From NCBI GenBank assembly GCA_012656075.1, contig JAAKBF010000089.1, positions 1-64,000 on the forward strand: a DNA stretch of 64,000 nt, in the 5' to 3' direction. A model generated the notes under the pieces. That model saw only the letters and a list, made by a program, of their open reading frames with translations, was not told the DNA's origin and did no database searches. The translations under genes were made by a program, and so were the position numbers. The DNA comes from Phytophthora hibernalis. Its lineage: Eukaryota; Oomycota; Peronosporomycetes; Peronosporales; Peronosporaceae. Shown here piece by piece: positions 45,351 to 56,130 of the stretch. Positions within the stretch are counted from its first letter, which is position 1. Every line of letters starts with the position of its first letter.

Positions 45351-47515
45351 CTAGCCTTCTAGGAGACTTGGTCGTTCAGTGATCAGTGACTTACATTCTG
45401 GTACAGTCTCACATTTCGTCTGCTTCAAATGGGCTGTACCAACCGTAGGCAGTTCAATCCTCGGTAGGGGATTCGAGCTAGTCCTCGTCGGCCACCTGAA
45501 CCATTTGAAGTCGTCATTCGCTGCGTCGCGTTCGCAGATAGTCGTAAAGCAACCCGCCGCACGACAAGTTCGATGCTGGTTCCCAGGTAGGCTCGTTATA
45601 GTCAACCCATTTCACCTGGAGCTCTCGGACGGCGCGGTTGGTGCTCGTCGTAAGTGGTGAGCGATCATCCAGAATGGCTTCCACTTTGTATTCCCTCTCT
45701 ACTCGGTCCGGTTCCCAGCTATCTTTCGGCAACAGCTCCTCGTCGAAATCGACTCTCGAATCCTCGGTCACACTAACTGCTAGTCGACTCCTCGGTCGAT
45801 CCCGAACTCGCTCACCACCTCGGGCCGTGATACATGCACTACTAGATAGAACGGATAACCACTCCGATCTGGCAATTCTAGCTCGTATGCGAATTCTTCG
45901 ACCTTGTTATTGGCTCTGACCGGGCCGTGCCATCTGTGTGCCAACTTCTTCGTCAATCCTGGTTTTATGCGTTCCATGTAGAGACACACTCTGCTTCCTG
46001 GTTTGAACAGAGACCTCGGTGTACCGCCAGTAGTTCCGGGGTGCCTCTTCTCTTTTTGTTCGATGTCCGAGGCTTCGTTTCCAGCAGGTTCTGTCGATGC
46101 CCCCTGCTGCCCAGCTTCCAGTGGTATCTCTGTTGCGCCACCGTTCGGTACCATACCGTCCTTGCTGTCGTTCGTTGGAATACTCCGTACTGCTGCTGCT
46201 TCACGTCGGTTAAGTGACTCATTGTGTTCGCGTGCTCTCCGAGCCTAGTCGACCCTCTGGTACTCCATCGCCATTTTCCATGCAATTTCTTCTTGTCGAT
46301 TCACTTCTCGGCGCCACGTCAGCGCATTAGTTTGGCCTCGGGACCCTCGTTTGAGCGACGTCGACATTGCTCGCTACGTGGACTGAGCGTCCCACTCATG
46401 GCCGAGGTAGAACGGGGTATCCTTCCGTGTACTGTCTTGGGATTTGTTGATGGCAAAGACTAACCGCTCTGCAATCTCATCCCAGTCTTGCTGCAAGGAT
46501 CTTCAGCATACACTCGCACTGACTGCATGACCGACCGTCTTGACTGATCGTTCTTGTTGTCCATTTGCTTGCGGCCGATAACGTGGCCCTCGATCGAGAC
46601 TGCATCATTTCAGCGAATGCTTGGAAAACCTCACTCATGAACCAGGGATCTCGATCTTGACGGATTATAGTTGGCGCTCCGAACCTTCGATAGACACATT
46701 TCTCAAAGGCTTGAGCAACCTTCAATGCGGTCGTGTCTGACATTGCTTTCCCCATGACGAACCCCGTGAACGAACATTGAAATAGCAACAACGCAGTATT
46801 CCGTCTCCGTGACTTCGGTAGCGGTATGACGAAATCCATCGACACCAACTGGAATGGTCTCTCGACAGTACATTTCCTGGCGAGTACCCCCTGAGCTGTG
46901 GAAGACTTTGGCTTGAGCTGCAGTCCGGGCAGGACCATACATGTCGCTCGACATCCGCGTACAATCAATCCAGTAGAATTCTATTTTCGCTCGATGGTAG
47001 GTTCAACCGATGCCTTGGTGGCCGCCTTCTAACGAGTCGTGGCAACTCTGTAGCACTTCCTGAATCATCGTTGTGAGCACCACCAGACGCATCATGATCT
47101 CTTCTTGGTGTTCGTTGCTCCACCGACGGTTCGCTCCGATAATATACAGCACGCCGTCCTCGCTTAGCGCAAACTTGTCAGCCATTTTCCACGCATCCCT
47201 CGCCGCACTGTAACTCAGGCTAGCTTCCTCACCTTGGAGAACGGCTTTGAGGTTTACCCACCTCAGCTCCTCGTCCTGGGCAGCAGAGATCCTTCGTCTT
47301 CGCTCTTCTTGAATGATTACCGGGTCGACGTCGTTTGCATTTGGTGCTCTGACTCTCGCCTCTGTCATTGGTAGCTCGGTTTCCGCTTCGTTCTGAGTCT
47401 CTGAGGCTACCTCATCTTCTTCGTCTCGTCGTGGTGTGTCATCCTGGCCCATCACCGAGGGCTCATTCGCAAACCAGACACGCTTCTTCTGTGCTCTGGC
47501 TTGTCGGCGGGTCAT
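45351..47515 (-). pseudogene. Element 1 integrase, GPY/F and chromodomain
   Basis: The first segment (47515-47003) ends with the HH--CC zinc-finger part (SCHDSLEGGHQGIG, continued by CPDCSSSQSL in another frame). The core follows at 46968-46477 with MDFVIPLPKSRRRNTALLLF, FEKCVYRRFGAPTIIRQDRD and FMSEVFQAF. A GPY/F-like segment (KPGLTKKLAHRWHGPVRANN) and FYLVVHVSRPEVVSEFGID lie at 46154-45780. The chromodomain (YKVEAILDDRSP, LQVKWVDYNEPTWEPASNL) ends near 45351. Integrase inserts the element DNA; the chromodomain steers it to chromatin. Several stops break the frame. Confidence 0.8.
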
Positions 47516-47639
47516 GGCGGTTATTTAATCCGGCACATCCTTCACAAAATCGAAAAAGATTTGTTACAGGGTGCTTCGCGGGCCACACGAGTCTGGGCTA
47601 GGTTGACCGACGCTCTCCCGTCGGTGGCTGCTTCACCGA

Positions 47640-48110
47640 GTGTTGGCGTGGCGATCTCCGGTGAAGGCTCGTAGATGACTTCGTCGATTCGGGTGAGCTC
47701 GATTAACTCTGTTTTCCTGGTATCGGCTGAAACCACGCTGGACTGTTTGCTGTTGAGAGCTTCTGTAGCTAACGGGTGCATTGAACTCTCGGATCACATG
47801 GAGATACTTCACCGACCGAAGCTTGGCTGTGGGTTCACGGTGGTGGTTGAGTTGGGCCATTAGAGTTTCCTTCCGACAGGCCATCACCCCTGGATTGCAA
47901 GTCTCGAGTCTCCCACCACAATAAAATTCTCGGTGCCGTGCTCCAGCGCTATCAAGACACCATTATTCATACCAGCATACTCAGCGAGGTGTACTGTGGT
48001 GGTTTCGAGATAAGCACTACCGTCCATTCTGATAATTTCCATAGTATCCATGAGCAACTACCATACCCGCCGTGCTTCTCCGTCTAGACTGTGCCATCAA
48101 AAGACAATAC
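47640..48110 (-). pseudogene. Element 1 second RNase H (archaeal-type-like)
   Basis: The minus strand from 48110 reads LVLSFDGTV, a stop, then TEKHGGYGSCSWILWKLSEW; after a frame change TTVHLAEYAGMNNGVLIALE and FIVVGDSRLAIQ; and after another change VKYLHVIREFN. The Asp, Glu and Asp of an RNase H active site are all present (FDG, AEY, GDS). It lies between the first RNase H and integrase. A dual RNase H is known in plant Tat elements and, from memory, in an oomycete Ty3/gypsy group. Confidence 0.75.
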
Positions 48111-48189
48111 CAAGCCATTGTAAGTCCTCGGTAGGCATGCGTACAGCAAGTGTGGGTCCAGTCGATCGGTAGGCGACCCTCGTGACGGT

Positions 48190-49690
48190 GGCGTCACCGA
48201 GGCTAACGAGTCTTCCAGTCCAACAAAGCTGGTAAGTCCAGCTTATAATAGCTGAGCAAAAGCGCAATCGCGTTCTTGACTTGGTTGACCTTCTGGTGCC
48301 ACGGGGACAACATGACTGCGAAGTGGGTCGTACGACCGAACAATGTCTTCGACTTATGCACCCACTCCAGTGTTGAGAACCGAGTGTAGACATGGATAGT
48401 CCGTCCGACCAGCTGGGTGTAACACACTTTCAACAGTAGCAACAAGGCCAACACCTCCTTCTCGGCCGGGTGGCAATTCATCTCTGCGTCCTTCAGTAGA
48501 TGGCCGCAGAACCGCACAGGGTGTAACTTGTCGTCATGATCCTGCATCAGACTGGAACTCAGATCCCACTCTTTAGCAAATAACGTCACGTGCACCTCTT
48601 TGGCTCGGTCGAAGTGCCGTAGTATCGGCGCGTATGCAAGCTTCTGTTGTAATACAGCGAAACTTCAGTGAGCCGCGGATGGGTTCCCCGCCGGTGTAAA
48701 GTCTTCATCCTTGAGTTGGTACAGGGCGGCCCCGTAGACTGCAAAGTCCTGCTTTAATAGTTCAACTCACCGTGGAATGACTGCATTTCTTTCTTCGATG
48801 ACGGGAACGGCACCTCCATCACTATCTTCAACTTCTTTGGATTGGCCTGAATGCCGTCAGCCGACACTTCATGCGACAGGAAATCTACTCGGCCTTGTAC
48901 AAAAATGCTCTTCGTGAAACTCACACTTACTCGACACTCACCAAACCGTTGAAGCAGGCGGTCCAGGGTGGCTAGACAAGAGTCAAAAGTCTCGGAGCCG
49001 AAACAAATATCGTCCACGAGCGACCGCCGATCGAACACTGGCACCAACGAGGATTCATCTGCTTCCCCGTGGAGAACATATCCGCGACAGGGCTGTTCAC
49101 CAATTGGGTCTCAGCGTCGAGCATCACCGAGGACTCGCGGCCGGTCTCGAACTTGGTCGGAAAAGCTGTCGAAACCTCGGACAGCCGTGCATAACCGTCG
49201 GTCACCCCTGTTCTTGCGGCCTCAGTGGTCGCTTCAGCCGATCGCATCAACTCAGAGAACTGGGTCCAACCACCCTTGGGCTGAACGAACCCTCATAGAG
49301 CGTTATCAATCATTCGTTGGTAAACCATCGGTGCGTTCTTCAGGCCAAACGGCATACGCAGCCACTCAAAGTGGCCGAGTGCACAAACGAAGGCCGATAT
49401 TTTCCGAGCTCTCATCGTCATCATTATTGCCCAGAGTCCGCTAGCAGCGTCTTAAGAGCAGAACCACATGTAGGTTTCCAGGTTGGTTAATAAATCGTCG
49501 ACCAGCGGCATGGCATACTACATAATCGCGGTGATTGCATTCACCATCGTGTAATCGATGCACAGGCGAATATCAACGCCGTTCTTCTTCAGCACGATCA
49601 CAATCGGGAATGCCCACGGGCTGTCTGAGAACTCTACCAACCGAGCTTTAAACAAGCCTTTCAGTAACTCGTATAGCTTCTTCAGGTGCT
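48190..49690 (-). pseudogene. Element 1 reverse transcriptase and first RNase H
   Basis: The reverse transcriptase is readable in pieces: FEWLRMPFGLKNAPMVYQRM near 49370-49310, a lineage-typical insert, then VFDRRSLVDDICFGSETFDS at 49038, where LVDD replaces the common YxDD. FVQGRVDFLSHEVSADGIQA follows. RNase H is at 48595-48203 (VTLFAKEWDLSSSLMQDHDD, LHPVRFCGHLLKDAEMN, LEWVHKSKTLFGRTTHFAV). Stops and frame changes make it inactive. Confidence 0.8.
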
Positions 49691-51255
49691 TCAGCGGTGT
49701 ACACCGAGCCTCTGTTTAATCGGAAGATGCCCCTGTACGTCGATATCGCATACCACGCTTTTGGCTGGCTGTGGCAGAGCATTTCCGCTCGAAATCATGA
49801 TCTGCTCATGCTGCTTCAACACGCTGATCAATACTCGTTGTTGCTCGGACGTGGCCTTCGGGTTCACTACGTTGGGTCCTGTATAATCCAAAACCGTCTC
49901 CGAAGCTTCGGTCAGGTCAGGCAGGAATGCCAACTCATGGGCGTAGTCGGTCAAATCCATTTCACTTGCCGCATGCTCGGCCACACCACCGGAGTCATCG
50001 TCAATGTCGACAGCGGCGTTAGCGGAAACACCAGCCATAAGAGCTACGAACACCGACTCCAGACGTGCCTCCGAGTCTTCGGTGACCTCGGTTTCCGGTG
50101 CCTCGCCGGTAATTATATCGCCGTCACCTCTGTCCGAGGATTCGGACGTGGTTGAACCCTCACAGTCCTCGGATTCAATGTCCATAGCCATTATGTCTGA
50201 GGTTGCCAGAGTAACAGTTACTGTCGGTTGGTCGCACCCGCTCGGCTGTGCGTGGCACTCAACAACACTCTGTAAACGGCCCACCTGATGCCCATCTTGG
50301 TGCGTTATCGGCCGGGAAACAATCTTCCGAGGTGTCGGATATTCCCGCCGCTCGACTGCCGGTGGTTGACTGGCTAACCACCGCTCGTACAGCTTGCTTT
50401 CAAGCTTCAGCATCGTGTCATCCCGACACTCGGCGTACGCTAACACTTGCCATTCCTCGTACTTCGCCGATCGTAACCGGGTATAGCCACGCCCTCGCAG
50501 AAGATCGCCACGTGGTACCCATAACACCACCGATTCGTGGTTGGAACAGTGAGCAACCCTCGGTGACACATTAGTCAGCCGGATAATCGTTGGTTGTCCT
50601 CGCTGAAACCTCGTCACTGTCGGCACGAGATTCCCGATCCGGCGAATCCACACCTCGTGGGTGTTCAGAGATGGACGCCGCCGAGGTAGCTTGAACTCGT
50701 ACCACTCCCGTCCGGCGACTGACAAATCCTCGGTCGGGCCACCGACCACTTGTAGACCGTATACCGGAGCGTCATCCGCATTCAGGGAGTTCACCAAGGG
50801 AACCATAACTTCATCCGGTAAACGGGCCGTACCATGGAACAAGTTTAACCGCACTCCAGCTGGGATCATGAAGTCCGTATCGAGGACTACGTTGACTTCT
50901 GCGCTATCGTCCATAATCCACAACTCGAATTCGTATACTCGCTCCCACCCGAGGGTGATCTTAACGAGTGCTCGGTGACGTGTCTCCATCACTCCTGGGT
51001 TGATTCCCTCACTTCCAGACTACGACCGTGGTCTGAAACCTCCCGCACGCGTAGTTTCTTCGCATAGGAAGCCGATATCACACTCACATTCGCTCCCGTA
51101 TCGAGCAGAATCCTCATTCTCGTGTCATCCACTGCCCCGTTTACCATGGCACGCAATCGCTTCCTCTTATCGTAGCGTTGGGACGACCACCCCATCCTCT
51201 TACCAGACAACAACTTGATTGCCTGGCCGAGACTTCGGGGCTCGCGCTCGGTCAC
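49691..51255 (-). pseudogene. Element 1 aspartic protease and linker
   Basis: Segment 51255-50989 carries the retropepsin motif in ILLDTGANVSVISASYAKKL. The next frame (50992-49691, 433 residues without a stop) begins ALVKITLGWERVYEFELWIM and VVLDTDFMIPAGVRLNLFHG, then an acidic linker, and ends CDIDVQGHLPIKQR at the start of reverse transcriptase. The protease would cleave the Gag-Pol precursor. The same two blocks recur in element 3. Confidence 0.82.
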
Positions 51256-51407
51256 AGCTATACTCGCGATCTAATCCTCGGTAACCGTACCAGTAGCTTC
51301 CTATTCACATTTCACATTCACTTCACTCTCACCGAGGCTTGCGCCTCTCTCTTCTCCATTTTCCGTCGATTTCACATAATCCATATTCAAGTCTAGTGCA
51401 GGCTCGG

Positions 51408-53655
51408 CTAACTGTGGCTGCCCGATTGGGACCAACCCAGTTTCAGTTGGCAGCTGCCTAGGTTAAATGACTCCCATAGACCAATTCTTGCAGTTCTGGC
51501 GAGAGGTCTTTCTTCTCCACCTTCGCCTTCAGAGGAGACGCTAGCTCGTTGAATGCTTCGCACTTTCCCGCATCGTGGACTTGCTTGCACATCTTGCACC
51601 TCTTGAAACAATAGTGCGCAGAGTGTGTGAGTCCCCCACAGGCAGCACACGGGCCATATTGTCGGCGACCATCGCGTCCGCCTAGACCTCGGTTGTCTCG
51701 GTCGTGCGGGTATTGGGTATTCCCAACCCTCGGCCGGCTATTGTCAGCCCGAGCGAACGTTCCCTCGGCGGCGTGACGACGCTCTGAGTCGATCGCGGCA
51801 GCCACATGACCGCGATCTTTATCCGATGAATATTCGTCGTCCGAGTACCTGTTCGAACCTCGGTCGCCCCTGCTAGGGTAGTACTCCGAGTCGTAACCCT
51901 CGGTATCATCATAACCTCCACTCGATTCCTCTGCAGGTTCCCTCGCGGGTCGACCGAGCCGTCCACATTCAACGCAGCGATCATGTCTGTCAGTGCCTCA
52001 GCTAGGGTAATCTTCGGTCGGTATTGGCGATCGTCTCGCCGTCGGCTGTCATCACGATACCGATCTTCTCGACGACGGCCATCATCTCGGTCACGCCATT
52101 ACCGCGAATCATCGGAGCGTCCATCGTCACGACGACGACTATCATCCTGGCCCTTGGGACGTCGCACCGAGGACTCGCGTCCCTTTTTCCGCTCGCGGCG
52201 TCGGAGGATATCGTTTATCATGTCTTCCAGGTCGTGAATATTCTTGACTCGCACGTGACACAGACGCTCCTCCAAGGTTCGGTCTTCGCACGTATCGAGA
52301 AAGTGTTCAACATGATCCTTGGCCTCAAGCCCTCCGTGCTCAAATTGTTCCCTTCCTGGCGTAGCCATTTAGCCGGTTCAGATAGTCGCAAACATGCTCC
52401 TTCTCTTCCCGACTCGCCGAGTAGTACCGTGATTTCGCCGATTGCTTAAATCTGGAACAGTAGTACTTGATGAACCCATCACTCAACAATTTCCACGTTC
52501 GTCTCGTCTTCCGCGGGGAGTTGTCGGTACCAGTGCAGGGCGCCATCTTGGAGGCTCAGCTCGAACGCCATGCACTATTCATTCGATGGCGTATGTGTTC
52601 CCTTCATCTCGTAGATGAAGGCTCGGAGCCATTGCACCGACTTCTCGCTCATATCTCGGAGGCCGAGATAGGGCTTGATGTTACCCAACGGGAGGTGCGT
52701 GGCGATTTCAAGCCTCGGTGTTGAACTCTTGTTCTCCATCGAGCTGAGCTCACGGATCTGGCGTGCCCACTCTCCAGTCATGTCACCCCTTTGGTCTTCA
52801 ACGTCGAACGAGTCGTCGTACAAGGAGTCGTCGTTCGTATCGAAGCGTCGGTTCGTCGACCGACCTGTACTTCGGCCCGCCGTCGGAGCGGTCCGTGTAC
52901 TCTCGAAGCCTTTTGCCAACCGCTCGGTACGGTCCGCTGACCGAGGCGTTACCATGTGCGAATCTTGAAAGTACGCCGACGCGGTCCCTTTCGCCGAGAA
53001 ACCACCCGTCCCGATCAACTTCTCTGACTGACGCCCAGGAGTTGTCGGTAGCGGGATTCTCGATGAATCCAACCCCTCGGTCGTGCGTGGGAGGCTCGAC
53101 CGACGGTTGGATCCCGGCTCAGACAAACCGAAAACCGTCCGGAGCTTCTGCTTCTTCGATCGTTCAACCTTGAAGGTCGACCTCGGTGGGTAGCGCTTGA
53201 GGCTCGCAACGCATAGCACGGAACAGTTGTACCGTGTCCTCGGCCATCTCCTGGATGCTCCACGATTCCACTGGGACGACCAATTCTGCCCCGAGTTCCA
53301 TCCACACGGCTTGTCGAATTAATTTTGGCGTAAAGGCCCGCATCCCCTTGCTCTTCGCCATCATCACCTCCATGCATCTTCCCAAAATTTTGCTGGCAGT
53401 CGGAGTGTCCCCATTTACTGGAGGCCGACTGCCGGTCGACCGAGAACTCGCGTCCTTAGTCATCGTCATCGATCGGAGATCGCCGAGTCCATCTTCGTTG
53501 TCCTCGTGAGGTGGTTCAGGGCCAGCCACTTCGTCCACCTCCTCGGTGAGGTTTCGCGCGAGCGACATCACCCATTCGCTACGTCCTGCTGAGACGGTAG
53601 CGGCTTCCGAAACCTCGGTATTCAATCCTATAGCTAGTCCTATATCTAAATACAA
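51408..53655 (-). pseudogene. Element 1 gag with CCHC zinc knuckle
   Basis: Capsid-like segments are VEVMMAKSKGMRAFTPKLIR (53290; frame-adjusted), SVQWLRAFIYEMKGTHTPSN (52590) and EEKEHVCDYLNRLNGYARKG (52380). A charged Arg/Ser/Asp-rich linker follows, then the zinc knuckle CAACGGLTHSAHYC (C-x2-C-x4-H-x4-C) and a second Cys cluster (CKMCKQVHDAGKCEAF). It ends LSPELQELVYGSHLT at about 51460. Gag would form the particle that packages element RNA. Frame changes are frequent in the linker. Confidence 0.78.
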
Positions 53656-53800
53656 ATATCCAGTGTGAACCGATCCCAGTATGTGATCCTGTACCCGGCT
53701 CTATAAAATCGAGGGTACGAAACTGAAATGGGTACAAACGAGGGTTCGTACCCTCGGCCGGGAATTTATTATACCCGACCGAGTCCTCGGTCACTAAACT
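53614..53800 (-). repeat. 5' LTR remnant of element 1
   Basis: About 190 bp that match 41066-41255 of the 3' LTR. Both LTR ends are missing: the gag side starts directly at the Gag N-terminal region, and the other side abuts the chromodomain sequence of element 2. This looks like a deletion or recombination scar. Confidence 0.8.
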
Positions 53801-53814
53801 TCGGACAGTCAACC

Positions 53815-53950
53815 TGGAGCCGATCGAACGGCTCCAGATTGACTACCGGAAGGCTGTTCTGTGACGAGGGATAACCCTGCCACTTTACCAAGAGTTGGCG
53901 CCTCTCGCGGAGGGTCCGCTCAACATGGTAGGTAGTGGGTCTCTCCATTA
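53815..53950 (-). pseudogene. Element 2 chromodomain fragment
   Basis: The minus strand reads YHVERTLRERRQLLVKWQGY and PSSQNS, followed by LEPFDRLQVDCP, the C-terminal chromodomain of a gypsy Pol. It runs directly into the LTR remnant of element 1, so its end is missing. Confidence 0.7.
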
Positions 53951-54490
53951 CGATCAAGGAGGGCCAGCGGAGGCCTCGCACGCGTTCGAGTACAAGTACA
54001 AGGCTCCGGAGCGACTGGAGGCGCCTCGATTCGTGACTAGATCCAGGGACTCGTTTGCGCGTGTCCAACAGAATGAGATCCGGGATCTTCGAGACCGGGC
54101 GTACGCCTTTGAGATCGCTTTGGGTCTTGGGCTGGGGGGCAGGCTGCTGCGCAGTCCGGGAAGCACGGGGCTCTTGAGACCCTGCAAATTTCCTTGGTGG
54201 ACATGCGCCGCGAAGTGGGTGACATCCACGAGTGTGTGAATCGCCGGACGACCGAGCTTGATCGTGACAATCTCCGCGGGGAGATTGCAGAGCCCCGACG
54301 CGAGTTGAACTCACGTCTTCCTCGGGTGGCTCATTCTTGACCTCCGGCTCAACCCCGCCTCAGCCGCAGGCTTATGCGTACGCGCAGCCTTACCAATACG
54401 ACCCGTACGCGTACGGCCTGGAGCCCGTCGTACCCGCAGCCGATGTACGATCGGGCTTCTTTTCAGCGGACCTTTTCTTCTTCGTTGGCC
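53895..54490 (+). pseudogene. Opposite-strand coding-like stretch in element 2
   Basis: The plus strand gives protein-like sequence over about 600 bp in three frames: ASHAFEYKYKAPERLEAPRF, VQQNEIRDLRDRAYAFEIAL (to about 54120), then after a shift near a run of six G QSGKHGALETLQISLVDMRR with EVGDIHECVNRRTTELDRDN (a clear coiled coil), then QPQAYAYAQPYQYDPYAYG. The minus strand here has stops in the most plausible Pol frame. The coiled coil plus low-complexity tail resembles the plan of the larger ORF in element 1, but I see no direct sequence match. Confidence 0.45.
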
Positions 54491-54589
54491 CCGCCAACTG
54501 AGACCCCGTCTCGCTTTGTGGAGGTGACGTTGCCCTTGCGGGGACCGCTTCCGCTTCCGTATGAGGGCCGTCGTCTTGAAGATCGTGAT

Positions 54590-55864
54590 ATCATCTCAGA
54601 CGACCCACATAGAACGTCAGGTGCGTCGTCATCGAATTAGGCAAGTCGATCGTGTAGGCCGCACCATGCCTGACCAGGACCGTGAAAGGTTCAATGAAGA
54701 CATGCTTCAGTTTGTGGCTACCAACGGAGCTTACCAGATTTAGCGGTAAGTTCCTAGTGTCAAGTAGGACTAGGTCACCCACATTAAACACGTTAATGTT
54801 TCCTCTTCCATGTTTGTCAGAGTACTCCTTTTGTTAATCTTGGGCGGTAGCCATAGCATCCTTAACCCGGCTTATGATATTATGCATATCATCGACAAAG
54901 GTCTTGAATTGCTTTCGCAACGAGACCGGTGTCACGTCCGACACATGGGAGGAAAGGGCTTACCGATCCTCTCCCCCACTTACGACAGTAACCACAGAGC
55001 TTTCCCGCACGGTCACAGGCACATGGGGCTGCCGCAGCCCGTTCAGATAGAAAGGGTAAACCCGGTCGACGCGTGAACCGCGTTGTTGAGCGCAAACTCA
55101 ACCATAGGCAGGCGGTCAGACCAAGTGCCCGGAGAGTCCGCACATACACTCCGAAGCTTGTCTTCGAGGACGTGGTTAACCCGCTCCGTCTGGCCATCCG
55201 TCTGGGGATGGTCCACGATGGACATCCGAAGTCTGGTTCCGAGTAATTGGAACAGGGTCTCCCAGAACCCGGCCATGAAGCGCGTGTCTCAATCGGAGAC
55301 AATGGTCTCTGGCTGACGGTGATAGCGGGACACGCCATCGCGGAACAGCTTTGCAGTCTGTTCACCTGTCATCGTATCGTGGACTGGAGCGACATGTTCC
55401 ATCTTGCTCAGTCGGCAGACAAACACTAGGATGCCGGTGTTTCCTTGGGCTTCAGTCGGTAATCCGAAGTCGAAGTCAAAGCTCATTGACTTCCAGCAGT
55501 CTGCCGAAACAGGTAAACTCTGAAGAGGAGCCGAAGCGTGGTCCGCGGGCTTCACACGCTGACATGTTTCGCATGTCTTGACGTTCGTGGCGACCCACTT
55601 GTACATGTGGGCCCACCAGAAGTGCATCGACACGGAGAGGAACGTCTTCTCCCGACTAAGGAGGCCTCCTTACGGCGTGTCGTGCGCCTCAAAAAGTATG
55701 TCGTACTTCAGATCTTCATCGTTCGCAACGACTACCAGAAGAGGGTCGGCTGGGTCTACGCGGAAGTAGAGCAGCCCGTCCGACCACTCATAGCGGTGTA
55801 GGCGCGAATGCTGCATCGGCAAGAGCCATGTTAGCTTGGCCTCTTTGCCTGCAGAGAGGTACAC
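54590..55864 (-). pseudogene. Element 2 integrase
   Basis: Starting at the MITE edge: VYLSAGKEAKLTWLLPMQHS, then YEWSDGLLYFRVDPADPLLV, the zinc-finger part (HFWWAHMYKWVATN, CETCQRVKPADHAS), the core (SMSFDFDFGLPTEAQGNTGI, GVSRYHRQPETIVSD, LGTRLRMSIVDHPQTDGQTE with the catalytic Glu region), and the C-terminal barrel (MFNVGDLVLLDTRNLPLNLV, LTFYVGRLR). One or two stops break it. Much of the catalytic core is conserved. Confidence 0.82.
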
Positions 55865-56130
55865 CGTTCACTCTAATTAGTCATGCTTCGAATATAGTCA
55901 TGCTTCTGTACTTTTTCGTGACACCACGGACAACAAAATTGTCGCGAAAAGTTTAAAAGAGCACAAAGACAGCGGATTTGAACAGATCTCGCCAAGCCGA
56001 AGCCAACCATGATCTTTCTTTCAATAAAATTAGATATTGTTGTCACAAGATCTTTTCAAAAGTTCGACTTTCACCGACAAAAATCGTAAACCATAATTAG
56101 TCAGGGTCAGACTAATTAGAGTGAACGGTG
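55862..56130. mobile_element. 269-bp MITE with perfect 21-bp inverted repeats, TA target duplication
   Basis: The ends 55862-55882 and 56110-56130 are exact reverse complements, beginning CACCGTTCACTC, and are flanked by TA at 55860-55861 and 56131-56132. This is the signature of a Tc1/mariner-type MITE. It interrupts the element 2 Pol frame exactly where RNase H linker sequence would join integrase. The 227-bp interior is AT-rich with no ORF. Confidence 0.92.

Larger units (their letters stand above)
40478..53800 (-). mobile_element. Ty3/gypsy element 1 with dual RNase H and an opposite-strand ORF
   Basis: Layout in element orientation (right to left): LTR remnant 53614-53800, gag 53655-51408, protease and linker 51255-49691, reverse transcriptase and RNase H to about 48190, second RNase H 48110-47640, integrase with H2C2 zinc finger 47515-46300, GPY/F and chromodomain to 45351, then a 3.7-kb region coding on the other strand, and the 3' LTR 40478-41365. 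Stops and frame changes are spread over pol, so it is not autonomous. The 5' end is shortened: only about 190 bp of the LTR and no primer-binding site remain, directly before gag. Confidence 0.85.
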
